From NCBI GenBank assembly GCA_021155985.1, contig JAJNBA010000030.1:1-47004 (forward strand): 47,004 nt of DNA. The letters run 5' to 3'. Within the stretch, counting starts at the first letter, position 1, and each line of letters starts with the position of its first letter. A program made the translations under genes and the position numbers. Shown here piece by piece: positions 20,175 to 28,192 of this stretch. This DNA is from Actinomycetes bacterium. GTDB lineage: Bacteria; Actinomycetota; UBA4738; HRBIN12. Under the pieces are notes generated by a model. That model was not told the origin of the DNA and did no database searches. It saw only the letters and a list, made by a program, of their open reading frames with translations.

Positions 20175-20602
20175 CCGCACCCGGGCCGGTCCTCGGACTC
20201 GATCTCGGCAACGCTCGGATCGGGGTCGCCATCTCCGATCCCGAGCGGCGGGTCGCGGTGCCCGTCGGCACCGTCCACGTCGGGCGCCCGCCCGGTGAGC
20301 TGCTCGCGATCGCCGAGCTGGTACGGGAGCGAGGGGCATCGCTGATCGTGATCGGGCTCCCGGTCTCCCTCCGCGGCGAGCACGGCGCTCGTGCCGGGCA
20401 CGCGGGCGCGTTCGCAGGCGCGCTCGCGGGTGTCGTAAAAGTTCCCATCGAGCTGCAGGACGAACGGCTGTCGACCGTGGAGGCGGAGCGGGCGCTCGCC
20501 GCCGCGGGAACCCGAGGGCGCGGGCGCCGCCGCGTGGTCGACGCCTCCGCCGCCACCGTGATCCTCCAGGCGTGGCTGGACGCGCGGGGGCACAACGGCT
20601 GA
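20171..20602 (+). CDS. ruvX: Holliday junction resolvase-like protein RuvX/YqgF
   Basis: VLGLDLGNARIGVAISDPERRVAVPVGTV, IVIGLPVSLRGEHGARA, VPIELQDERLSTVEAERAL. Confidence 0.93.
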   Translation: MTAPGPVLGLDLGNARIGVAISDPERRVAVPVGTVHVGRPPGELLAIAELVRERGASLIVIGLPVSLRGEHGARAGHAGAFAGALAGVVKVPIELQDERLSTVEAERALAAAGTRGRGRRRVVDASAATVILQAWLDARGHNG

Positions 20603-20630
20603 GGACGAGAGGCCCGGTATCCTCGGCTTC

Positions 20631-21695
20631 ATGTCGGCGGACCCGAGCCTCCGGCGCGCGGGGCGAGGCAGCCGTCCGCGCCGGCTGTCCCTCGTCGTCG
20701 CCCTCCTCCTGTTCCTCGGCGTCGTGGGTGCCGGCGCGTGGGCACTGGATCACTACCGGACCTGCCAGGGGCCGCCGCCCGGCCCACGGCGAGCCGTCAC
20801 GTTCACGGTCGAAGAAGACACCCCCGCGCGGGAGGTCATGGAGGGCCTCCACGACGAGGGGGTGGTCGCGTGCGGGGGCTTCGTGGGGAACCTCCTCCTC
20901 CGCGGTACCGGCAAGGCCGATCAGATCCGCGCGGGCTCCTTCGAGCTCACGACGGGGATGACGCTGGATGCGGCGCTCGACGTCCTGACGACGCCGCCGC
21001 CCGAGGTGCCCACCGTCGAGCTCGTGATCCCCGAGGGGTTCCGTCTCACGCAGATCGCGGAACGGGTCCAGGACGATCTCGGGATCTCGGCGAAGCGGTT
21101 CCTGAAGGAGGTGGAGAGCGGTCGCTACGTCCTTCCGCCCTACCTCCCGGCAGGATCGGCGTCGCCCGAGGGATTCCTCTTCCCCAAGAGCTACGAGTTC
21201 GTCGAGGAGGGACTGTCGGCACGCGTCGTGGCGCAGGAGCTCCTCGAGCAGTTCGGGAAGGAGGCGGACGCCCTGCCGTTCGACCGGACCGACCAGCTGG
21301 GCGTGTCACCGTACGAGCTCGTGATCATCGCGTCGATGATCGAGGAAGAGGCCAGGGTCGACCGGGACCGGAGGTTGATCGCCGGCGTGATCTTCAACCG
21401 CCTGCGCATCGGGATGGCGCTCGGGATCGACGCCACCCTCCTGTACGACGATCCCACGCCCGACGGGGAGCTCTCGTCGGACGATCTCGCCTACGACACC
21501 CCCTACAACACCCGGATCAACGGCGGGCTCCCACCCACGCCGATCGCCAGCCCCGGAGAGAAATCGCTCCAAGCTGCGCTCGATCCGGCGGACACGGACT
21601 TCCTCTACTACGTGCTCTGCGGAGCGGACGGTCACCACAAGTTCGCGCTCACGCTCGGCGAGCACAACAGGAACGTCGATGCGTGCCTCGGCTGA
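20631..21695 (+). CDS. mltG: Endolytic transglycosylase MltG (YceG-like)
   Basis: N-terminal TM, VELVIPEGFRLTQIAERV, EGFLFPKSYEF, IIASMIEEEARVDRDRRLIAGVIFNRLRIGMALGIDATLLYD, YNTRINGGLPPTPIASPGEKSLQAALDPADTDFLYYVL. Confidence 0.94.
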   Translation: MSADPSLRRAGRGSRPRRLSLVVALLLFLGVVGAGAWALDHYRTCQGPPPGPRRAVTFTVEEDTPAREVMEGLHDEGVVACGGFVGNLLLRGTGKADQIRAGSFELTTGMTLDAALDVLTTPPPEVPTVELVIPEGFRLTQIAERVQDDLGISAKRFLKEVESGRYVLPPYLPAGSASPEGFLFPKSYEFVEEGLSARVVAQELLEQFGKEADALPFDRTDQLGVSPYELVIIASMIEEEARVDRDRRLIAGVIFNRLRIGMALGIDATLLYDDPTPDGELSSDDLAYDTPYNTRINGGLPPTPIASPGEKSLQAALDPADTDFLYYVLCGADGHHKFALTLGEHNRNVDACLG

Positions 21696-22544
21696 GACCG
21701 GGATCGGCGGCGCCACCCACGTCGCCGGGATCGTCGGGTGGCCGGTCGAGCACAGCCTGTCGCCCGCGATCCACAACGCGGCCTTCGCCGCGGCTGGGCT
21801 CGATTGGGCCTACGTGCCGCTGCCCGTGCCCCCGGAGGGACTCTCCGCGGCGCTGGCCGGCCTCGCCCCGCTCGGGTTCCGGGGCGTCAACGTCACGATG
21901 CCGCACAAGACCGAGACCGCCGCCCTGCTCGAGGAGCTGTCGGATGACGCGCGCCTCCTGCGGGCGGTCAACACGATCGTCGTCCGCGGTGACGTGCTCG
22001 AGGGCCATAACACCGACGCACCTGGCTTCGAACGGTTCCTCCGTCGGGACCTGGGATTCGATCCGGCGGGGGCCGCGGCCCTGATCTACGGGGTGGGGGG
22101 CGCCGCCCCGGGCTGCGCCCACGCCCACGCCCCCGCCGGCGGCGGACGGCGCACCCGGGCGGCGCGCGGCGAGGCCCCGGCGGCGCCGCGCCCGTCGCTC
22201 GTGGTGGCGCGGGGCGTTCCGCTCGTGGTGGTGCGCGCCCGAGGGATGTGGAGAGCTCGGTCGCCGACCTCGTCGTGAACGCCACACCGGTTGGCGCGCT
22301 CGGGGCCGAACCGGCCCACCCTGCTCTTCCGCGGCTCGGTCCCGGCGTGCTCGTGGTGGACCTCCTCTACGACCCGCCGACCACCGACCTCCAGCGACGG
22401 GCCCGGGAAGCGGGGGCGACAGCGGTCGGCGGCCTCGGACACCTCCTCGAGCAGGCGGCGCTGTCCTTCGAGCTGTGGACCGGCACGCCCGCTCCGCTGG
22501 ACGTGATGTCAGCGGCCGCCCTCGCGGTCCTCACCGACCGATAG
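21679..22544 (+). pseudogene. aroE: Shikimate dehydrogenase (AroE), apparently frame-disrupted in the NADP-binding region
   Basis: N-part (frame of 21679): GIVGWPVEHSLSPAIHNAAFAAAGLDWAYVPLPV...GVNVTMPHKTE...GHNTDAPGFERFL. C-part (frame of 22248): VADLVVNATPVGALG...VVDLLYDPPTTDLQRRAREAGATAVGGLGHLLEQAALSFELWTG. The connecting segment 22090-22260 lacks normal GxGGAARA-type context. Confidence 0.85.
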
Positions 22545-22546
22545 CC

Positions 22547-22576
22547 CCGCGCGGTTCAAGGGCGCTGGCCGCGCGG
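22547..22576. repeat. Pair of CCGCGCGG palindromes forming an inverted repeat upstream of the T4P locus
   Basis: CCGCGCGG at 22547-22554 and 22569-22576; each self-complementary, centres 22 bp apart. Confidence 0.6.
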
Positions 22577-22595
22577 TCGATGCCTCCGTGGAGGG

Positions 22596-23270
22596 ATGAG
22601 CGACTATTCGGCACTCGCACAGCGGGTCTCGTTGAGCATCGCGGGGATCCGCGGCTGTCTGATGCTGTCTCGCGACGGCTTGGTCCTCGGTGCCCATCCC
22701 GAGGGTGAGCCGGAGGCGGATCTCCGGACCGAGTGGGTGCGCTTCGCGGGGGTCGGCGATCCCGAGCGGTCCTATATCGAGTTCCCCGACCAGATCTGGG
22801 CGTTCGTCCGACGTGGCTCCTACGCAGCCTTCGCGGTGGCCGATGTCGGCGTCCGGCCGGGCGTGCTCGTCGACACGCTCGAGCAAGCCCTCCTGTCCGC
22901 CGAGCAGGAGCGCGTGGTCGACCGAGATGCGATGCGCCTGCCCGAGGCGCCCGCGGCTCCGTCGGGCAAGCCACGCACCAGCTTGCACATGCCGGACCGT
23001 CAGCCGACCTCGGAGCCCGAGCCGGCGGTCGTCCGAGTTGAGGCCGCCGACGACGTCGCCGCCGAGACGTCACCCGCGGACGAGGTCGCCGCGCCGCCCC
23101 CGACGGAGGTCGGGGACGCCCCGGCGGAGGAGCCCGATCCTCCGGCCGGCGACGTCCCAGAGACCCAGGAGGGCAAGGAAGAAGAGTCGGAGGTCGACCG
23201 GATCCTCCTCGCGAAAGAGTTCGCCGGCCTGCTTCAGGTCCCGCGGGAGGATGACGAAGCAAGCAGGTAG
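22596..23270 (+). CDS. Putative roadblock/LC7-like domain protein preceding pilB
   Basis: SIAGIRGCLMLSRDGLVLGAHPEGE...WAFVRRGSYAAFAVADVGVRPGVLVDTLEQALLSAE resembles a roadblock-type fold, then an acidic Pro-rich linker and a terminal EVDRILLAKEFAGLLQVPRE. Confidence 0.45.
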   Translation: MSDYSALAQRVSLSIAGIRGCLMLSRDGLVLGAHPEGEPEADLRTEWVRFAGVGDPERSYIEFPDQIWAFVRRGSYAAFAVADVGVRPGVLVDTLEQALLSAEQERVVDRDAMRLPEAPAAPSGKPRTSLHMPDRQPTSEPEPAVVRVEAADDVAAETSPADEVAAPPPTEVGDAPAEEPDPPAGDVPETQEGKEEESEVDRILLAKEFAGLLQVPREDDEASR

Positions 23271-23321
23271 CTGCATCTGCACGACCCCTCCGGCGGAAGA
23301 CCTAGAGCGGACGGACCGGCG

Positions 23322-25028
23322 ATGACCACCGTGAAGCGGAAGTCGAAGCAACTCGGGCAGATCCTGATCGAGCTCGGACTGATCACGCCCGAACAGCTCG
23401 ACGCGGCCCTTGCCGAGCACCAGAAGACCCCGAAGGCACTCGGCCGGGTCCTCATCGATCTCGGCATGATCAAGGAGGCCGATCTCGTCCGTGCGCTCGC
23501 GGAGCAGGTCGGACTGGAATTCGTCGACCTCAACGACACCCAGATCGACCCCGCCTCCACCGCCCTCTTGCCGGAAGCGCTCGCTCGCCGGTACCGAGCC
23601 CTCCCGATCGGCGAACGCGACGGGAAGCTCCTCGTCGCGATGTCTGACCCCGCCAACGTCTACGCGCTGGATGACATCCGCACGATCACGGGCCGCGAGG
23701 TCCAGCCCGTGGTTGCGACGTCCGCCGACGTGGAGCAGGCGATCCAGAAGTTCGCCGGCCTGGACTCCCAGGTCGAGCAGCTGGCCGCCGAGGCAGCGGA
23801 GGGCAGCGAAGGGGAGGAGCTCGACCTCGAGGCCGCTCTCGAGGACGCGCCCATCGTCAAGCTCGTCAACGCGATCATGACCCAGGCGGTCGCCGAGCGG
23901 GCGTCGGACGTTCACATCGAGCCCGGGGAGCGCGACGTGCGCATCCGCTTCCGGGTCGACGGCGTGCTCCACGAGCCGATGAGGCCGCAGCCCAAGAACC
24001 TCCAGGGCGGGCTGATCTCCCGGCTCAAGGTGATGGCCGATCTGAACATCGCGGAGAAGCGCGTGCCGCAGGACGGCCGGATCTCGATGAAGGTCGGCAC
24101 CCGACAGCTCGACATGCGTGTCGCGACGCTCCCGACCGTGCACGGAGAGAAAGTCGTGATCCGCGTCCTCGACAAGAGCAACGCGATGCTGGCCCTCGCC
24201 GACCTCGGCTTCCTGGAGGACTCCTACGACCGGTTCGCCACGGCGTTCTCCAAGCCGTACGGCGCGATCCTCGTGACCGGACCGACGGGCTCGGGCAAGT
24301 CGACCACGATGTACTCCACGCTCAACATCCTGAACGAGGAATCCAAGAACATCATCACGGTGGAGGACCCGGTCGAGTACCGGATGGCCGGCGTCAATCA
24401 GATCCAGGTCAATCCGAAAGCGGGACTCACGTTCGCCTCGGCGCTGCGATCGATCCTGCGTGCCGACCCCGACATCGTCCTGATCGGTGAGATCCGGGAC
24501 AAGGAGACCGCCACGATCGCGATCGAGGCCGCCCTGACCGGACACCTCGTGCTCTCCTCCTTGCACACGAACGACGCCCCGTCGGCCATCAGCCGCCTCG
24601 TGGAGATGGACGTAGAGACGTTCCTGGTCGCGTCCTCGATCGACGCCGTCGTCGCGCAGCGTCTCGCGCGGATCCTCTGCGACAAGTGCAAGCAGCCGTA
24701 CGCCCCGGACGAGGCCGAGCTCCGGGCGGCCGGCTACACGGAGGACTCGTGGGCGGACATCGGCGAGGTCTTCCGGGCGCCCGACAACCGGATCGCGAAG
24801 AACGACTGCAAGGCCTGTTCCGGCACGGGCTACCGAGGCCGGATCGGGCTGTACGAGGTGATGCTCCGAAGCGAAGAGATCGAACGACTCACGGTGGAGC
24901 GTGCATCTGCCGATGCAATCAGGGCCGTCGCCATCCGACAGGGGATGACAACCCTGCGGGAGGACGGTCTGGCCAAGGTCCGAGCAGGGATCACATCGAT
25001 CGAGGAAGTCGCGAGGGTGGTGAAGTGA
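23322..25028 (+). CDS. pilB: Type IV pilus assembly ATPase PilB (GspE/PulE family)
   Basis: MshEN-like N-terminus (LGQILIELGLITPEQLDAAL), GPTGSGKSTTMYSTLNIL, TVEDPVEYRMAGVNQIQVNPKAGLTFASALRSILRADPDIVLIGEIRDKETATIAIEAALTGHLVLSSLHTNDA, zinc motif CDKC...CKAC. Confidence 0.96.
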   Translation: MTTVKRKSKQLGQILIELGLITPEQLDAALAEHQKTPKALGRVLIDLGMIKEADLVRALAEQVGLEFVDLNDTQIDPASTALLPEALARRYRALPIGERDGKLLVAMSDPANVYALDDIRTITGREVQPVVATSADVEQAIQKFAGLDSQVEQLAAEAAEGSEGEELDLEAALEDAPIVKLVNAIMTQAVAERASDVHIEPGERDVRIRFRVDGVLHEPMRPQPKNLQGGLISRLKVMADLNIAEKRVPQDGRISMKVGTRQLDMRVATLPTVHGEKVVIRVLDKSNAMLALADLGFLEDSYDRFATAFSKPYGAILVTGPTGSGKSTTMYSTLNILNEESKNIITVEDPVEYRMAGVNQIQVNPKAGLTFASALRSILRADPDIVLIGEIRDKETATIAIEAALTGHLVLSSLHTNDAPSAISRLVEMDVETFLVASSIDAVVAQRLARILCDKCKQPYAPDEAELRAAGYTEDSWADIGEVFRAPDNRIAKNDCKACSGTGYRGRIGLYEVMLRSEEIERLTVERASADAIRAVAIRQGMTTLREDGLAKVRAGITSIEEVARVVK

Positions 25029-25029
25029 G

Positions 25030-26214
25030 ATGAGCTCAGTGGTTCAACAGGATGAGGATGTACAGATCCCGGTCCCGGAGTTGCTCGGCGCGCTCCTGGA
25101 GAGGGGGGGCTCCGACCTGCACCTCACGGCGGGTTCCCCGCCGATGGTCCGGGTCCACGGAGAGCTGGAGCCGGCCGGGGAGTACCCTTCGCTCACGCCG
25201 AGGGCCCTGCAGGGCATGGTCTACGCGATCTTGCCGCAGAAGCTCCGGGAACGGTTCGAGCAGGAGCTCGAGCTCGACATGTCGTACTCGCTGCCGGGAC
25301 GCTCACGGTTCCGAGTCAACGTGTTCCAGCAGCGCGACGCCGTCGGCGCCGTGTTCCGCGTGATCCCGTTCGAGATCAAGAACATGGACGACCTCGGGAT
25401 CCCCAACGTCGTCATGGACCTCGCTCGCTTCCAGCGGGGATTCGTCGTCGTCACCGGTCCCACGGGCTCGGGGAAGTCGACGACGCTCGCCGCGATGGTG
25501 GACATCGTGAACCGTGAGCGAGCCGGGCACATCATGACCGTCGAGGATCCGATCGAGTTCCTCCATCGACACAAGAGCTGCGTCGTCAATCAGCGTGAGG
25601 TGGGCGCCGACACACACGGCTTCGCGCAGGCGCTCAAGCACGTGCTGCGGCAGGACCCCGACGTGATCCTCGTCGGTGAGATGCGCGACCTCGAGACGAT
25701 CGGGACCGCGATCACCGCGGCCGAGACGGGTCACCTCGTCTTCGCCACCCTGCACACGCAGGATGCGCCGCAGACGATCGACCGCATCATCGACGTGTTC
25801 CCGCCCCACCAGCAGCAGCAGGTCCGGGTCCAGCTCTCGACCACCCTCCAGGGCGTGGTGACGCAGCAGCTCGTCCCCACCACGGACGGGCTCGGTCGCG
25901 TCGCCGCGGTCGAGGTGCTCGTGTGCACCCCCGCCGTCCGCAACCTGATCCGCGAAGGCAAGACCCATCAGATCTATTCGTCCATGCAGGCGGGCGGGCG
26001 CTATGGGATGCAGACGATGGACATGTCGCTCGCCCAGCACATAAAGGCGGGCAGGGTGTCCCAGCAGATCGCGTTCGAGCGCTGCCACGACCCCGAAGAG
26101 CTCCAGCGGCTCCTCGGTGGCTCGTTCACGAGCGGCCCGTCCGACGGCTACGACAGCCCCGCCGCCTTCGGGTCCTCCTACGAGGGCTCCGGCGGCATGC
26201 TGATGGGAGGCTGA
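25030..26214 (+). CDS. pilT: Type IV pilus twitching motility ATPase PilT
   Basis: GSDLHLTAGSPPMVRVHGEL, GPTGSGKSTTLAAMVDIVNRE, VEDPIEFLHRHKSCVVNQREVGADTHGFAQALKHVLRQDPDVILVGEMRDLETIGTAITAAETGHLVFATLHT. Confidence 0.97.
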   Translation: MSSVVQQDEDVQIPVPELLGALLERGGSDLHLTAGSPPMVRVHGELEPAGEYPSLTPRALQGMVYAILPQKLRERFEQELELDMSYSLPGRSRFRVNVFQQRDAVGAVFRVIPFEIKNMDDLGIPNVVMDLARFQRGFVVVTGPTGSGKSTTLAAMVDIVNRERAGHIMTVEDPIEFLHRHKSCVVNQREVGADTHGFAQALKHVLRQDPDVILVGEMRDLETIGTAITAAETGHLVFATLHTQDAPQTIDRIIDVFPPHQQQQVRVQLSTTLQGVVTQQLVPTTDGLGRVAAVEVLVCTPAVRNLIREGKTHQIYSSMQAGGRYGMQTMDMSLAQHIKAGRVSQQIAFERCHDPEELQRLLGGSFTSGPSDGYDSPAAFGSSYEGSGGMLMGG

Positions 26215-26215
26215 G

Positions 26216-27424
26216 ATGGCAGATACCTTCGAGTACAAGGTTCGCGACCGTGCCGGGACCGTCACGACCGGCTCGCTGATCGCCGACAGCGAGGCACTCG
26301 TGCTCGCGCGTCTGCGCGAGCAGGGCCTCACGCCCCTCGACGTCAAGCGCAAGAAGAAGAGCATCGGCCAGATCGAGTTCGGCGGCAAGAAGGTCAAGCT
26401 CAAGGAAGTCGCGATCTTCTCCCGTCAGTTCGCGACGATGGTCAACTCCGGACTGCCGATCCTGCGGGCGATCGCGATCCTGGCCGAGCAGAGCAGCAAC
26501 AAGGAGCTCGCTCGGGTGCTGAACGAGGCCCGGCTCGACGTGGAGCAAGGGTCCTCTCTCTCCGGTGCTCTGGCGAAGCACGACCACGTCTTCAACAACC
26601 TGTACATCTCGATGGTCCGCTCGGGGGAGACCGGTGGCTCGCTCGACACGACGCTGATCGCCCTCGCGGACATGATCGAGCGCGAGGTCCGCCTGCGCGG
26701 GAAGATCAAGTCGGCCATGACGTACCCCGTTGCCATCGTGGCGCTCGTGATCTTGATCATGTCGGCGATGCTGCTGTTCGTCGTACCGCAGTTCGAGTCG
26801 ATCTTCAGCCAGCTCGGCGGGACGCTCCCGCTGCCGACCCGCGGCCTGATGTTCATGTCGGACGCGTTCAAGTCCTACTGGTACGTCGTGGTCGGGGGTG
26901 CGGTCGGCGCCCGGTTCCTCTTCCGCCGCTACAAGAGGACGGAGCGGGGCCGTGAGGTCGTCGACTCCATCAAGCTCCGAGCCCCCGTGTTCGGAACGCT
27001 GTTCCACAAGACGGCGCTCTCGAGGTTCTCGAGCACGCTCGCGATGCTGATGAAGGCCGGCGTGCCGATCCTCCAGGCGCTCGAGATCGTCAGCGACACC
27101 GTGAACAACAAGGTGATCGGCAAGGCCATCACCGAGGTACAGCTGTCCGTGCGCGACGGCGAGTCGATCGCGAAGCCGCTCACGAAGTACCCGGTCTTCC
27201 CGCCGATGGTCGTCCAGATGATCTCGGTGGGTGAGGAGACGGGCCAGGTCGACCAGATGCTGGAGAAGATCGCGCAGTTCTACGACCAGGAGGTCGAGGC
27301 AGCGGTCGATGCGCTGACCTCCCTGATCGAGCCGATCCTGATCGCGGTGATCGGCGCCTGCGTCGGGGGCGCCGTGGTGGCCCTCTACCTGCCGATGTTC
27401 AACATCATCAAGCTGATCCAGTAG
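26216..27424 (+). CDS. pilC: Type IV pilus inner-membrane platform protein PilC (GspF family)
   Basis: FEYKVRDRAGTVTTGSLIADSEALVLARLREQGLTPLDV, FSRQFATMVNSGLPILRAIAILAEQ, ARFLFRRYKRTERGREVVDSIKLRAPVFGTLFHKTALSRFSSTLAMLMKAGVPILQALEI. Confidence 0.96.
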   Translation: MADTFEYKVRDRAGTVTTGSLIADSEALVLARLREQGLTPLDVKRKKKSIGQIEFGGKKVKLKEVAIFSRQFATMVNSGLPILRAIAILAEQSSNKELARVLNEARLDVEQGSSLSGALAKHDHVFNNLYISMVRSGETGGSLDTTLIALADMIEREVRLRGKIKSAMTYPVAIVALVILIMSAMLLFVVPQFESIFSQLGGTLPLPTRGLMFMSDAFKSYWYVVVGGAVGARFLFRRYKRTERGREVVDSIKLRAPVFGTLFHKTALSRFSSTLAMLMKAGVPILQALEIVSDTVNNKVIGKAITEVQLSVRDGESIAKPLTKYPVFPPMVVQMISVGEETGQVDQMLEKIAQFYDQEVEAAVDALTSLIEPILIAVIGACVGGAVVALYLPMFNIIKLIQ

Positions 27425-27428
27425 GGAA

Positions 27429-27561
27429 GGGACTCAAGACGTGAGCGCGCCAGCGCGAACGTAGTCCCCAGATCAAAGGAGCTCCGTCATCGCCGGACGG
27501 AGATGGTGGCCGGCGGCGCCTCCGGCGTCGCCGGCCCCGTCATCTTCCCGTCGTTGCGGAG
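27429..27561 (+). promoter_or_regulatory. Candidate structured RNA leader of the major pilin gene
   Basis: Nested hairpin 27429-27468 (GGGACT/AGTCCC, ACGT/ACGT, tandem GA/GA, GCGC/GCGC); 7-bp hairpin 27482-27502 (CTCCGTC/GACGGAG); 13-bp hairpin with TCC loop 27508-27536; SD-like CGGAG 27557-27561. Confidence 0.55.
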
Positions 27562-27567
27562 CACCGC

Positions 27568-28041
27568 TTGCGTGAGCGTGAGGAGGGGTTCACCCTCATC
27601 GAGCTGATGGTGGTCGTTCTGATCATCGGCATCCTGGTCGCCATCGCTCTGCCAACGTTCCTCGGCGCCCGTGAGCGGGCGCAGAACCGGGCGGCTCAGT
27701 CGAGCCTCCGGAACGCCCTCGTCGCGGCGAAGACGCTGTACACCGACGAGAGTGACTACAGCACGGCAGACGACACCGTTGCCACCGGTCTGCCGAGCGT
27801 TGAGCCGTCGCTGGACTACGTTCCCGCGGCCACCGTTTCCGGCGGTCCGACCTCGGTGAGCGTCCGTGTCTCGGACGTCGTCGTGGGCGACGCTCAGGTC
27901 TGGTCCGCGGCGGCACTGTCTGAGTCCGGGGACTGTTTCGAGATCTCGGACAACGCGACCGGACCCGGCACCACGTTCGGGGTCGGCGTGGCCGCGACGT
28001 GCAACGGCACGAACGCGATCGCAACAGCCGGCGGCTGGTAA
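27568..28041 (+). CDS. pilA: Major type IV pilin (PilA/PilE-like prepilin)
   Basis: TTG start with GGAG 6 nt upstream; EREEGFTLIELMVVVLIIGILVAIALPTFLGARERAQNRAAQSSLRNALVAAKTLYTDES; C-terminal Cys pair. Confidence 0.93.
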   Translation: MREREEGFTLIELMVVVLIIGILVAIALPTFLGARERAQNRAAQSSLRNALVAAKTLYTDESDYSTADDTVATGLPSVEPSLDYVPAATVSGGPTSVSVRVSDVVVGDAQVWSAAALSESGDCFEISDNATGPGTTFGVGVAATCNGTNAIATAGGW

Positions 28042-28068
28042 GCCACCGGAGCACCGCAAGGCAGAGAT

Positions 28069-28090
28069 GGGGCGGCCCTCGGGCCGCCCC
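28069..28090 (+). terminator. Strong GC hairpin after the major pilin gene
   Basis: GGGGCGGCCC-TC-GGGCCGCCCC perfect inverted repeat followed by GTTCTGCTTC. Confidence 0.8.
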
Positions 28091-28100
28091 GTTCTGCTTC

Positions 28101-28180
28101 CCGGAACGTCTGGGCCGCAACGTTCGGGGGACCCTCAAGTGAGGCACAGAGCGTGCCGAATCTCTGAAGAGAAGCTTCTC
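28101..28180 (+). promoter_or_regulatory. Candidate structured leader upstream of the large minor pilin gene
   Basis: Hairpins GAACGT/ACGTTC (28104-28125), CCTC/GAGG (28133-28144) or alternatively GGCAC/GTGCC (28143-28157), then the 12-bp palindrome GAGAAGCTTCTC (28169-28180). Confidence 0.45.
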
Positions 28181-28192
28181 GAAGGACGGACG

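Noticed and set aside
27429-27468. Known GEMM/c-di-GMP-I riboswitch in the pilin leader (GGGACTCAAG resembles GGGACGCAAAG)
   Set aside because: The conserved upstream helix with GNRA loop and the GGUAG-type 3' receptor strand of GEMM-I are not present; the similarity is limited to a short string. An Infernal search against Rfam would settle it.
27503-27605. ATG at 27503 as alternative start of the major pilin
   Set aside because: It is out of frame with GFTLIELM and its codons coincide with the 13-bp hairpin; TTG 27568 with GGAG 6 nt upstream gives a normal short prepilin leader.
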